DNA of 64,000 nucleotides from Pleurocapsa sp. PCC 7327 (lineage in GTDB: Bacteria > Cyanobacteriota > Cyanobacteriia > Cyanobacteriales > Microcystaceae): the NCBI RefSeq assembly GCF_000317025.1, contig NC_019689.1, positions 571,501 to 635,500 of the forward strand, given 5' to 3'. The position numbers and the translations under genes were made by a program. The notes beneath the pieces were generated by a model that saw only the letters and a list, made by a program, of their open reading frames with translations, ran no database searches and was not told the origin of the DNA. Positions 54,985-63,791 of the stretch are shown here, piece after piece (position 1 is the stretch's first letter; every line of letters starts with the position of its first letter).

Positions 54985-55527
54985 TTAGCCGGCTGAAGAG
55001 GAATAGCTACTTTTTTGGGGTAACAGATAAATAACGCCAGAAATCAAAGTAAGAAGAACGGAAATCCAAAAAGCGACCAGTGACGGGATAGTCCATGCTT
55101 CTGATAATGGGGCAATCAAAAGCGCAACGGCGATTATTTGACTGACAGTTTTTAGTTTGCCCCAGAAATTAGCACCTTTAATAGAGCTTTCGCCTGTCAA
55201 ATTGGGATTGACGCGCCACCCCGCGATCGCCAATTCTCGTCCTAAAATTAAAAAAACTCCCCAAGCAGGAATTTTCTCTAACTCAATTAAGACTAACAGA
55301 GTAGCTAGTACCAGTAACTTATCTACCAAAGGATCGAGAAACTTTCCCAGTTCCGTTATTTGGTTGAGTTGGCGTGCTAAATAGCCATCAACCCAATCAG
55401 TACTAGCTGCTAACAAAAAGATTGCCAAGCCAATCCAGCGATTTTGAGGGGTTGGCACCTGTAAAAAATAGAAGATAAATGGCAATCCTAATAGACGAGA
55501 AAACGTGATCCAGTTTGGTAAGTTCAT
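54985..55527 (-). CDS. pgsA: CDP-diacylglycerol-glycerol-3-phosphate 3-phosphatidyltransferase
   Basis: 180 residues, a CDP-alcohol phosphatidyltransferase. Motif DWVDGYLARQLNQITELGKF, then DPLVDKLLVL, contains D-x2-D-G-x2-A-R-...-G-x3-D-x3-D. N-terminus MNLPNWITFSRLLGLPFIFY is typical of PgsA. Makes phosphatidylglycerol phosphate, essential for PG needed by photosystems. 5 to 6 membrane helices. Confidence 0.92.
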   Translation of the reverse strand: MNLPNWITFSRLLGLPFIFYFLQVPTPQNRWIGLAIFLLAASTDWVDGYLARQLNQITELGKFLDPLVDKLLVLATLLVLIELEKIPAWGVFLILGRELAIAGWRVNPNLTGESSIKGANFWGKLKTVSQIIAVALLIAPLSEAWTIPSLVAFWISVLLTLISGVIYLLPQKSSYSSSAG

Positions 55528-55629
55528 CGGTCAAGGTAAAAGGCAAAAGGTAAGAATCAAAAACAGTAATTTGCCCTTGCAATTCTCTCTCTATTATTTT
55601 GCCTTTTTACTTCTAACTTTTTACTTTCC

Positions 55630-56304
55630 TCAATACGCTCCTCGACCCGCGAATACGACGGCAATCGTCCTGAAAATCAGATAGAGGTCGTATAGAATAG
55701 ACCATTGGCGTTGGTAGTCGATATCCATGCGAACGATATCTTCAAAATCTTTTACGTTAGAGCGACCCTTGGCTTGCCATTCTCCGGTCATGCCCGGTTT
55801 GACCTTAAGACGCTCGAAATGATGGCTGTCATATTTTTGAACTTCATCGGGGGTAGGCGGGCGAGTTCCTACCAAACTCATTTCTCCCATCAAAACGTTC
55901 CAAAATTGGGGCAATTCATCTAAGCTAGTGCGACGGAGAAATCTGCCAACGCGAGTAATGCGAGGGTCGTTTTCGTTTTTGAAGATATGTCCTTGAGCTT
56001 GATTTTGAACTAAATGTTTTTTTTGGTCGGCATCTACTACCATGGAGCGAAATTTCCAGATTCGGAAGGGTTTTCCCCTCAACCCACAGCGAACCTGACT
56101 GTAAAAAATAGGGCCCGGACTGGTGACTTGCATTGCAATGGCAATGGGAACGGTCAAAATAGCAGTAATTCCTAGTCCTACTAAAGCTCCTGCAATATCG
56201 ATTAAGCGTTTCCTTTTGCTATAGACGGAGGGATGAACTGCTTGCTCTGCGATCGGTTGTTCTAGGTAAGATGTCCGAATTAGAGAGCTAACGGATGAAT
56301 GCAT
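55630..56304 (-). CDS. bacterial sugar transferase (exopolysaccharide/undecaprenyl-P)
   Basis: 224 residues. One membrane helix (VGLGITAILTVPIAIAM), then the transferase core: FRIWKFRSMVVDADQKK, RRTSLDELPQFWNVLMGEMS, GTRPPTPDEVQKY and KPGMTGEWQAKGRS. These proteins start repeat-unit assembly by moving a sugar-1-phosphate onto undecaprenyl phosphate. Only the C-terminal catalytic part is present, without the multi-helix N-terminus of WbaP/WcaJ. The donor sugar is unknown. Confidence 0.88.
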   Translation of the reverse strand: MHSSVSSLIRTSYLEQPIAEQAVHPSVYSKRKRLIDIAGALVGLGITAILTVPIAIAMQVTSPGPIFYSQVRCGLRGKPFRIWKFRSMVVDADQKKHLVQNQAQGHIFKNENDPRITRVGRFLRRTSLDELPQFWNVLMGEMSLVGTRPPTPDEVQKYDSHHFERLKVKPGMTGEWQAKGRSNVKDFEDIVRMDIDYQRQWSILYDLYLIFRTIAVVFAGRGAY

Positions 56305-56554
56305 AGAGGTTCTTGTCAGGATATCGTGGTTAATTCTATATAGGACTACAAGCTGTAATAGTTATTATTCGTATTTATTATGGAGAATTCGCCAGCTAAA
56401 AGCCAGAAAAAAATCAAAACTTCACGGAAACTTTAAATTTATTGCCCATTTTTTTAAATTTTTTATGAAGATAGGTGCGTCAAGGCTAAATTATGTACTT
56501 AAGATTACGGAAAATATCGAGCAGATCTAAGACATAAAAAAATAGGATAATTAA

Positions 56555-57094
56555 TTGAATTCACTGAATTCACAAAGTAGCGATCGCTTTATATACTCGC
56601 TAAAACATTTCTACTTTGGCATCGAGGTAGCAATTATGCGCTGGCTTTTCTTGATTCCCCTAACTACTGGTCTGATAAGTGGCTACATCTCTCAAAAATC
56701 CGCCGATGAAATCGCCTATTTAACTGGCGCATTGACGATTATGAGTCTCCTTGCATCTCTGGTTATGGCACCCTGGCAAGTTCAGCTTTTAATACTTGTT
56801 TTGGTTTTTATTATTGTCAGACAATTCTGGTTGAAACTAGAGTTTGAAAGTCAGCTTGAGACAGAACAGCAAGAGAAAGCCGACGTTTTCCGTGTTACTT
56901 CTACACCCAATGAAGTTGAGAGAAAAACGATCCGCAAGTATCGCGGTGTCACCTACGAACCTCCGGCTTCTACCAGTAGCGTCACTGAAGTGGAGATAGA
57001 AGGAAAGTATCGCGGAGCTACTTGTAAAGTACATTATCTTCAACAAACTTCCGATCCGCTACACAAGCGCGATCTAGATCTAAAGGAACAGTAA
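56555..57094 (+). CDS. DUF4278-type membrane protein
   Basis: 179 residues from TTG 56555; an ATG at 56636 (MRWLFLIPLTTGLISGYISQ) is an alternative and gives a protein beginning with the hydrophobic stretch. Three hydrophobic helices (about 28-48, 56-74, 76-95), then a cytosolic or periplasmic tail with two YRG-type strands (KYRGVTYEPP, KYRGATCKVHYLQ), matching the short DUF4278 repeat that is common in cyanobacteria. Function unknown. Confidence 0.6.
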   Translation: MNSLNSQSSDRFIYSLKHFYFGIEVAIMRWLFLIPLTTGLISGYISQKSADEIAYLTGALTIMSLLASLVMAPWQVQLLILVLVFIIVRQFWLKLEFESQLETEQQEKADVFRVTSTPNEVERKTIRKYRGVTYEPPASTSSVTEVEIEGKYRGATCKVHYLQQTSDPLHKRDLDLKEQ

Positions 57095-57141
57095 TGAATT
57101 TAAACGCGCTTATAGCTATCGAGGCTTTGAGGGAAAAAAAG

Positions 57142-57164
57142 AGCGGGTCTTAAATCGACCCGCT
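57142..57164 (+). terminator. hairpin terminator
   Basis: AGCGGGTC (57142-57149) pairs with GACCCGCT (57157-57164); flanked by A-rich 5' and short T 3' sequence. It lies 47 bases after the DUF4278-like gene. Confidence 0.6.
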
Positions 57165-57288
57165 TTGAAGTTATATTTGAGGGTTTTGGCAATCGATGTT
57201 TTAAACCGAAATCCAGAGAGAAATAGTTGTCTCTAAAATTGAGTTGTCCAGACATTAACGATTTACTCCTTGCCAATGTTCGCTGACG

Positions 57289-57477
57289 TTAAATCTCTTC
57301 GAGCCAGTCATAAATCCGGTCTAATTCTTCTAGGGTGATTAAACCGTATTGCCAGAGAATCATTGGCAGCGGACCTCGATCTTGTTCGGCAGATCGTTGT
57401 GCGATCGCTAGGGAATCGGCAGGCAAAGCCAATTCTTCTTGTAAAAAGCGCAGTAAATGAGAATGAGTAACGTTCAT
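57289..57477 (-). CDS. DUF2949 domain protein
   Basis: 62 residues from ATG 57477 (MNVTHSHLLRFLQEELALPA); a longer frame with ATG 57510 (MEFEDKDVKK) is less typical. The pattern LLRFLQEELALPADSLAIA, then GPLPMILWQYGLITLEELD and DWLEEI matches small DUF2949 proteins of cyanobacteria, with an all-helical fold. Function unknown. Confidence 0.7.
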   Translation of the reverse strand: MNVTHSHLLRFLQEELALPADSLAIAQRSAEQDRGPLPMILWQYGLITLEELDRIYDWLEEI

Positions 57478-58115
57478 ATTTTTTTTCACATCCTTATCTT
57501 CAAACTCCATTTTTAAATGAGATGATTTCGGAAAATAGATCGTCTCAGCCAGTCTTTAGACTGTCTACTCGATTTTTGGGGACGCTACTTATTAAGATGT
57601 CATTTCAGAGTCTTTGCGCCTACGATCTAAATCACACGCTAGATAAGATCCTGCTCGACTTAGGCTGTGATTAGCTTCTTTTACCAGCCTCAACTGTAAA
57701 GCCACTCCTCCAAAGAGCGACCGGAATTTTTTGCTGAGTCTTAGAAAAGAAACTCATGACTTTTAGAGGAAGAAGACTTCAAGCTTGACTTGCTTTCGAT
57801 CTTAGAACTTTTGCTTAACTCGTCTATCAGTCCAGAGAGTTAATTTTCGTACTTGCCGCGATTAACTAACCTCACACCAATGAGCGATCGATTGGGTTAC
57901 GTGTCAGAGTTCCCAGCGATCTACCTCAATCCTAGACAGCAGAGACTCTTAGAATAGACAGTCCAAGCACGAGTAGCCTGAGATTTTTTCCGAATATATT
58001 GTTATAGTGTAATACACAAATTTTTTTTCGTTCCATCTAATTATTCTAAATTTAGGAATTTTTTAATAAGTAGCGCTAAACAGCGATCGCGTCTATTTTA
58101 AGTATTTATCCTAAT
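57478..58115. other. long non-coding spacer, nothing identified
   Basis: About 600 bases between DUF2949 and the ExbD-like gene, of ordinary composition with two GCGATCGC-like words. I see no frame, tRNA or hairpin series that I can support. A small RNA is possible; -10-like TATAGT near 58010 is the only hint. Confidence 0.4.
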
Positions 58116-58826
58116 CTATTGCACGCCCACCGCTCTGCCGCCCGAACCGGAAATGTTAAAGACAATCGATTTCTCTACTGACTGAGGTTCCCAACCGATT
58201 TCAAAGCCTTTTTCCCAAGCTTGTTGTCTGGCGGCGCGAAAAGCAGAAAAGCTATCCGGTCTGACGATAAAAGCGAGATAATCGGTTTGAGGATTGAGCT
58301 TTTTTAAGACGGTTCCGAATTCGGAATCAGATTTGGCGATTTCTTTGATCGTTTCGCCGCTATTTTCTCCTGTGGGTTCGTACATTATGGCATCTACGCC
58401 AACTAATCGCACGTTGTAATTTTTCGTCTGTGCTCGAAAGCCTTTCAATCTCTCGAAGACTTTATTCGTGCAAACTTCGTATTCTTCTATATCGCTGAGA
58501 TAGTATTGGTAGAAATCTGAATCCAGATTCTGAGGGATATCGGGGCGATCGCATCTGGGCAAAGATGAGACTAAAATAGTTAGCTGGCGATCGATTGCTG
58601 CATCGTCTAGATAAGTAACTCTCTTGCCGCGAACCTCAAAATAGTGTGCTTTTTTCTCACTTTTAGAAACTAAAGGAGTGCGAATTGTCGTACTGGCTTG
58701 AATCGAGATCAGACTAATAAACAAGCTGATAAACATTAACACTCCGACGGTATTAGTCAGAATATCTAAGAATGAATCTAAATTTTGGGTGGGACGGGCA
58801 GGTTTTAAATGTCTTCTTCGGTTCAT
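58116..58826 (-). CDS. ExbD-like protein B (236 aa, membrane Asp present)
   Basis: 236 residues: short basic N-terminus, one helix (about 24-44) with LDSFLDILTNTVGVLMFI. Asp21 is in the place of the proton-binding Asp of ExbD/TolR/MotB. Then a periplasmic domain: KKAHYFEVRGKRVTYLDD, and at the end FIVRPDSFSAFRAARQQAWE with EIGWEP. The final motif, VRPD-x-F-...-IGWEP, is shared with the next ExbD-like protein. Last gene of the three-gene cassette; 45 bases after ExbD-like A. No peptidoglycan-binding OmpA domain. Confidence 0.65.
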   Translation of the reverse strand: MNRRRHLKPARPTQNLDSFLDILTNTVGVLMFISLFISLISIQASTTIRTPLVSKSEKKAHYFEVRGKRVTYLDDAAIDRQLTILVSSLPRCDRPDIPQNLDSDFYQYYLSDIEEYEVCTNKVFERLKGFRAQTKNYNVRLVGVDAIMYEPTGENSGETIKEIAKSDSEFGTVLKKLNPQTDYLAFIVRPDSFSAFRAARQQAWEKGFEIGWEPQSVEKSIVFNISGSGGRAVGVQ

Positions 58827-58871
58827 TTGGGTTTCTAGATCCTGACTGGTAATACAGTAGCTTGAAAAAGA

Positions 58872-59336
58872 TTAATTATTTATTTTAAGTTTCCAATCTT
58901 TTTCAATGGGTTCGTAACCGATATCGATTTCTTCTTTTTCGATTAAATCTCTAACTTTTTGAAAAACTTCAAGCCCATCTGGTCGGAGAGCAACGATTAC
59001 ATACTCGCGATCGCGTTTTGCTTTTACTTCGTTAATCAAGTTAATTAAAGCAGAATTTGGCTCTTCCAAATTTTCTTGGGCAACAAATTTTTGACTGGGA
59101 TGAATAATCACTCCGTCTCGGCGACATTCAATATAGTGAGGAGTTTTACTTCTATTTTTACCAATTTCATTGGTTTCATTTTTAGCAACTATGGTCACTT
59201 CCCGTTGGCTGGTAAAAAGCTGCATTGTTAGAACGATAATTAAGAGAATTAACGTCCCAATAGTACAAGCAAGAACAGATAGAAAAGGAAATAATTCTGT
59301 TTCAATAGATTGATGAGAATGAGAACGTCTGCTCAT
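58872..59336 (-). CDS. ExbD-like protein A (154 aa, membrane Asp replaced by Ser)
   Basis: 154 residues: one helix (about 18-41) reading FPFLSVLACTIGTLILLII. Aligned to protein B (FLDILTNTVGVLM), the Asp position holds Ser20. Periplasmic part: TPHYIECRRDGVIIHPSQ and VALRPDGLEVFQKVRDLIEK, then DIGYEP. Middle gene, 22 bases after the ExbB-like gene and 45 before protein B. The pair looks paralogous. Confidence 0.65.
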   Translation of the reverse strand: MSRRSHSHQSIETELFPFLSVLACTIGTLILLIIVLTMQLFTSQREVTIVAKNETNEIGKNRSKTPHYIECRRDGVIIHPSQKFVAQENLEEPNSALINLINEVKAKRDREYVIVALRPDGLEVFQKVRDLIEKEEIDIGYEPIEKDWKLKINN

Positions 59337-59358
59337 AATTGAATACTAATTTTGGATT

Positions 59359-60837
59359 TTATTCTTCTGAATCGACGAATGTAATAATGCGGGGCTTGCT
59401 CATTTTTTCTAATGCGGGCTTAAGCTGGATCAAACTTTCTCTAATTTCTATTAGTGCCTGATTTAGATAGCGAGCTTGTTCTAGCGAGGCTAAAACCCGT
59501 TCTAGACTTTGTGTAAGTCGATTGATTTCTGATAGTTGCATGGCTGCTTTTTCTAAATCAGCTATGCGAGTTCCTAGCATTTGCGAAGCGCGTTCGAGTC
59601 GAGCGCTAATTTGTTGCGTTTGACTGACAAAACTTGTTGACATTTCTGCATGAGTTGTTTTTACTGTCCCAATTATAGCGCGAATTTCTCCCAGCAAATT
59701 TTGATGGATTTCTTTCTGTTTTTCCAAAACAGATACATTATTTCCTTCGATCGCTTCAACAATGCTGCGAATTTCTGCGATCAAGTTTTGATTGGTATTT
59801 TTTTGTTTTTCTAAGGCAGTTGTATAAGCATATCTGTCTTCAAGAGCCATACGATTTACTTGACCGATTTGTTCGATAAGTTTAGAATGAACCTCTTGCA
59901 GTTTGCTCACTTCGCTGACGAAGTTTTGGGCTAAAGTTGCTACTGCTTGTCGAGCATATTCATGGGCGGGTTTAATTAAAGCTTCAGGCTCTGGTAAATG
60001 TTCTTTAACAGCTTTATCGATCGCGCGATCGATCGCTTGTTCGTCGAGATCGGTTTTATCTTTAAAACGAGGCAGAAGGTGGTCGTTAATATAAACATCA
60101 ATTCCCAATAATAATCGAGATTCAAGACGCTCGAGCGCTACTAAGGGAATCATCACTAAAACGCTAAGAAATAAGGCTAATAGCGTCGTATCAAAAGCAA
60201 TTGCCAAACCAGTAGTAACCGTTCCAATTCCTTCTTTAATTTGCTCGACATCTGCCGCTTTTTCTAGTAACCCAGAAAATCCATTAACGGCTTCACTTAT
60301 CCCGAAAACCGTGCCGATAAATCCTAATAAGGGAATTGCCCAAATCAAAATGCGCGGGAAAGTATAGGATGACTCCGAAGCACTAACATAAAAAGATGAA
60401 TCATCTAAAGCTAATTCTGATGCTGCTTTTCGATTGCCTGACTGAATATAAGTAGCAATAACGCGGCTGCAACGAATTGCAATTAAACGACCATCTCTTG
60501 CTAGAGTTTTTTGTACTTGTACGATATCTTTAGCATTGGGATCGCCTAACTGAATAGTTTCAGGAATCCAAAAATTTTTGAGTGCTTTCAACTCTTTTTG
60601 CAACTTGATAAACTTGAGAAAATTTAAAGTTGCTACAATACATGCAAAATAGATTGCAAAAGGTTGGGTCAGACCTCGGTCATATAATAGAATACCAATA
60701 AAAGAAGTTCTAAAAGGAAGTACAATTAAATAAATAGCTATTGTTATAAGCAAAGCAATTAATGAAACTGTTAAGAGATCGACATCTAATTTTTTGCGTT
60801 CAAAATCTCCAGACGTATTATTAGATGCTTTTTTCAT
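59359..60837 (-). CDS. MotA/TolQ/ExbB-like proton channel protein with coiled-coil tail
   Basis: 492 residues with four membrane helices at about 21-42, 57-77, 161-182 and 205-234 (ILIWAIPLLGFIGTVFGISE and TVTTGLAIAFDTTLLALFLS carry the MotA/ExbB signature with Thr residues lining the channel). A C-terminal tail of about 250 residues is largely coiled coil, with a tandem repeat (EKQKNTNQNLIAEIRSIVEA and EKQKEIHQNLLGEIRAIIGT). Long tails of this kind occur in Zorya ZorA, but ZorB's OmpA domain and effector genes are missing. Likely a five-fold stator with ExbD-like A and B. Confidence 0.72.
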   Translation of the reverse strand: MKKASNNTSGDFERKKLDVDLLTVSLIALLITIAIYLIVLPFRTSFIGILLYDRGLTQPFAIYFACIVATLNFLKFIKLQKELKALKNFWIPETIQLGDPNAKDIVQVQKTLARDGRLIAIRCSRVIATYIQSGNRKAASELALDDSSFYVSASESSYTFPRILIWAIPLLGFIGTVFGISEAVNGFSGLLEKAADVEQIKEGIGTVTTGLAIAFDTTLLALFLSVLVMIPLVALERLESRLLLGIDVYINDHLLPRFKDKTDLDEQAIDRAIDKAVKEHLPEPEALIKPAHEYARQAVATLAQNFVSEVSKLQEVHSKLIEQIGQVNRMALEDRYAYTTALEKQKNTNQNLIAEIRSIVEAIEGNNVSVLEKQKEIHQNLLGEIRAIIGTVKTTHAEMSTSFVSQTQQISARLERASQMLGTRIADLEKAAMQLSEINRLTQSLERVLASLEQARYLNQALIEIRESLIQLKPALEKMSKPRIITFVDSEE

Positions 60838-60904
60838 GCTAAGTAATTATTAACAAATCCTAAAAGTGCATTAACGTTAAGTCTAACGCACTCGATCGCG
60901 AAAG

Positions 60905-61185
60905 TTAAGCGATTCGGTTAGAGAAGGGAAAAGTAACGCTAAAGGTACTTCCTTTGGCAGGTTGAGAATGCAAGGAAATGCTGCTGCCCATTCCCTCCAC
61001 CAGGGTTTTGACAATCGAGAGTTCCAATCCCGTCCCGCCCCTCCCGTGGTCCGACTGCGGGATTCATCGACGCGATAGAAGCGTTCAAAGATGCGAGCTT
61101 GTTGGAGCAGAGGAATGCCAATGCCGCGATCGCTGACTTGCACGATCGCTTGCGTCTTTTGTCGAGCCAACTGATTAGATATCAA
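60905..61185 (-). pseudogene. sensor histidine kinase, C-terminal remnant with frameshift
   Basis: The frame from 61185 reads [35 protein letters not shown], the G1-F-G2 part of a HATPase domain. Near 61035 the frame breaks inside GGGGCGGGACGGGATTGG; the normal continuation [20 protein letters not shown] to FPFSNRIA-stop is in another frame (end 60905). The N-terminal kinase is missing: a stop lies upstream of the TTG. Confidence 0.75.
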
Positions 61186-61189
61186 AGTT

Positions 61190-61344
61190 TTTTAGCACGA
61201 CTTTATGAAGAATTTCAGAGTAAGAGTAAGGATATCATTCATCCAAACGGTAAGCTGGAAACAAAACCGTGGAGTATGAAAGAGTTCGTTGTCATCGATC
61301 CTGCTGAAGTTTGCCTCACGTTGTATAAACCAGCTAGCGCGTAA
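61190..61344 (+). pseudogene. glyoxalase/VOC-family C-terminal remnant
   Basis: Reads LARLYEEFQSKSKDIIHPNG, then KLETKPWSMKEFVVIDPAEV and LTLYKPASA-stop, matching the last third of a VOC (glyoxalase-like) protein, whose normal end has KPWGMREFAVIDPDGNLL. It is fused next to the histidine kinase remnant on the opposite strand, so the junction lies at about 61165-61195. Confidence 0.65.
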
Positions 61345-61346
61345 TT

Positions 61347-61808
61347 ATGATAATCGACCCTAAAGACGTACCCGAACGAAGAGGTTCAAATTACCCCGAA
61401 CAATTTAAATCCCTAGTCGCAGGAAGAGTAAAGAAACGGTTGGGGAATGTGGCTAAGCTCAAAAATTTTGGGGTCAATCTAGTCAAACTCAAACCGGGAA
61501 GCCGTTCTGCGCTGCGTCACTGGCATACGAAACAAGATGAATTTATCTATATTTTGGAAGGTGAAGCTACGCTAGTAACCAATGCTGGCGAACAAATTTT
61601 AAGATCGGGAATGGCAGCAGGATTTCCGGCAGGAGAAGCAAATGGTCATCATTGACTCAATCATTCTAGTACAGATGTCATTTACTTAGAGATTGGCGAT
61701 CGCACTTGCCATGATATAGTCAATTACCCCGATGATGACCTAATTGCTACAGCTCGCGCTGGCGCTTGGATTTTTATGCATCGAGATGGCAGCTCCTATG
61801 ACTCATAA
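61347..61808 (+). pseudogene. cupin-domain protein interrupted by TGA
   Basis: Starts MIIDPKDVPERRGSNYPEQF; cupin strands GSRSALRHWHTKQDEFIYIL and GEATLVTNAGEQILRSGM follow. A TGA at 61653-61655 follows GEANGHH; the frame then continues LNHSSTDVIYLEIGDRTCHD, VNYPDDDLIATARAG to TAA 61806. The continuation has the usual family ending. Without the stop, 153 residues. The metal ligands (HxH, Glu) are in the first part, so the 102-residue product could fold. Overlaps the start of hypE. Confidence 0.7.
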
Positions 61809-62901
61809 TCCAACTAACCCGACTCATCATCCCCTTTTCCAAAAAGTCGAACGGGTTCGTCGCCGTCGCGCCAAGGTACGGGATACTAACATTACCCTCG
61901 CTCACGGTAGCGGCGGTAAAGCAATGCGCGACTTAATTGACGATATTTTTGTCGGTAGCTTTGATAATCCCCTACTGGCAGAACTAGAAGACCAAGCTAG
62001 GATCGGTTTAGCAGAGTTACTCGCTGCTGGCGATCGCTTGGCTTTCACGACCGATTCCTACGTCGTCGATCCGATTTTTTTCCCAGGCGGCGATATTGGT
62101 TCCTTAGCCGTACACGGCACGGTAAACGATCTCGCCGTCAGCGGCGCAAAACCTTTCTACCTTTCCTGTAGTATGATTCTCGAAGAAGGATTGCCCGTAG
62201 ACGCGCTGCGTCAAGTAGCTAGAAGTATGAAAGCGGCGGCTGATGCGGCTGGCGTAAAAATCGTCACGGGCGACACGAAAGTCGTTCATCGAGGTTCGGC
62301 TGACAAAATTTTTATTAATACGACAGGAATTGGCGTAATTCGCCCTGAAGTTTCCATTTCTGCTCGCAACCTCCAGCCGGGAGACAAAATTATCGTCAAT
62401 GGCTATCTCGGCGATCATGGGGCAGCTATTTTAATTGCCCGCGGCGAACTTGCCCTCTCTAGCGCGATCGAAAGTGATTCTCAGCCACTCAATAGCTTAG
62501 TCGATGCCATTCTCGATGTTTGCCCAGAGGTTCGGGCAATGCGAGATGCCACGCGCGGCGGACTGGCAACGGTACTCAATGAATTTGCCCTCAGTTCTGA
62601 AGTAGGAATACGCCTGTATGAGTCTTCAATGCCTGTGCGGGAAGAGGTTCAAGGCATTTGCGAACTATTGGGACTCGACCCCCTATACCTAGCCAATGAA
62701 GGCAAGTTGGCGGTAGTTGTTCCTGGCGATCGCGCCCAAACCATTCTAGCTGCTATGAGGGCACATCCTGCCGCAGGAAAGGCAAGTATTATCGGAGAGG
62801 TTATCGATTCGCCGCCGGGAGTGGTGCTGATGCAAACTTTATTTGGCACCGAACGCATCGTAGATATGTTGGTTGGCGATCAACTTCCAAGAATTTGTTA
62901 G
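61798..62901 (+). CDS. hypE: hydrogenase expression/formation protein HypE
   Basis: 367 residues from ATG 61798; ATG 61786 (adds MAAP) is also possible. A PurM-like ATP-binding fold with ITLAHGSGGKAMRDLIDDIF, TTDSYVVDPIFFPGGDIG, MRDATRGGLATVLNEFA, and the C-terminal PRIC. HypE dehydrates the carboxamide on its final Cys to make the cyanide ligand for NiFe hydrogenase. No other hyp genes adjacent. The gene overlaps the end of the cupin relic in another frame. Confidence 0.92.
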   Translation: MTHNPTNPTHHPLFQKVERVRRRRAKVRDTNITLAHGSGGKAMRDLIDDIFVGSFDNPLLAELEDQARIGLAELLAAGDRLAFTTDSYVVDPIFFPGGDIGSLAVHGTVNDLAVSGAKPFYLSCSMILEEGLPVDALRQVARSMKAAADAAGVKIVTGDTKVVHRGSADKIFINTTGIGVIRPEVSISARNLQPGDKIIVNGYLGDHGAAILIARGELALSSAIESDSQPLNSLVDAILDVCPEVRAMRDATRGGLATVLNEFALSSEVGIRLYESSMPVREEVQGICELLGLDPLYLANEGKLAVVVPGDRAQTILAAMRAHPAAGKASIIGEVIDSPPGVVLMQTLFGTERIVDMLVGDQLPRIC

Positions 62902-62944
62902 GGATGTTTTCTCATCATTGAATTGGAGATCCTAGTTGACTGAC

Positions 62945-63075
62945 AAAACTCAAATCGTCCTCACCCCAACCCCTCTCCCGCTCTGGAAGAGGGGGTTTCA
63001 ACTTAAGACTTTTGCCTGAATTCCCTTCACCTCTTGTGAGAGAAGGGATTTAGGGATGAGGAGACAAAGATTTGT
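62945..63075. repeat. CCCCAACCCCTCTCCC-type intergenic repeat
   Basis: CTCACCCCAACCCCTCTCCC-like sequence and GAGAGAAGGGATTTAGGGATGAGG-like complement form a palindromic unit of about 100 bases, a common cyanobacterial intergenic element. Coding potential none. Confidence 0.5.
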
Positions 63076-63106
63076 AAGCCAACCAGTTGCAGATCTCTTT
63101 AATTAA

Positions 63107-63177
<71 letters not shown>

Positions 63178-63351
63178 ACTTTAATGCCTATATTAGTATA
63201 GCAAAAGCTATGCGGTTTCTATAGAAGGAACTTTTTTCTATAAGGCGGTCAAAGTAGGACTATTTGACCAGATTAGAGCAAAGGACTACACTTTCGGGGG
63301 ACAGGTGTTTATTTTGGCTTGCCAGGAAAGTTTTTCTCCTAATTAAGTGTT

Positions 63352-63690
63352 ATGAAAACAGTACTGCATACCCTTTTTTTTATCGGTATCCTGGAACTAA
63401 CCCTATCTTCTCCAGCAAAAAGCCGAATATCATCCGTAGCTCAAGCTTCATCTACTCAATATACTTTTGAAGATTATCGAAAAGAATGCCTTCAACGAGC
63501 GACTAGGGAAAAATTACCCCAAGACGTAGCTGAAGATTTATGCAATTGCACGATTAATCGATTTCGCTCTCAGTATACACTTGAAGAATTTAGATCGTTA
63601 GTAAAAAAATCTAAAAATAATACAGCAGCAGCAGAAACCCTAACAGCAGTAGGAGAGTCCTGTTTTGAGGAAGTTATGTACGAGGAATAA
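63352..63690 (+). CDS. small secreted hypothetical protein (112 aa)
   Basis: Signal peptide (about 1-31: TLFFIGILELTLSSPAKS) and a helical mature part with four Cys (ECLQR, LCNCT, ESCFE). The pattern DYRKECLQRATREKLPQDVA, CNCTINRFRSQYTLEEFRSL recalls small cyanobacterial secreted proteins with a C-x-C pair. Function unknown. ATG 63352 is used; the in-frame alternative at 63264 is a shadow in another frame. Confidence 0.6.
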   Translation: MKTVLHTLFFIGILELTLSSPAKSRISSVAQASSTQYTFEDYRKECLQRATREKLPQDVAEDLCNCTINRFRSQYTLEEFRSLVKKSKNNTAAAETLTAVGESCFEEVMYEE

Positions 63691-63791
63691 CTTGATAGAA
63701 CCATAACAGAACAAGCTTTTTCGACGACAAATCGACGAATCTTTCAGAATCAGAAAAATCCCAATCGCTAGCGTTTATCTTAAATTTGGTG

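Noticed and set aside
58116-60837. Zorya antiphage system
   Set aside because: The ExbB-like tail resembles ZorA, but there is no OmpA-domain ZorB and no ZorC/D/E effector gene; defence function is unsupported.
35948-61808. Stop-codon reassignment as an explanation of internal stops
   Set aside because: TAA, TAG and TGA are all found inside different relics, and all normal genes end with the usual stops; independent decay is simpler.
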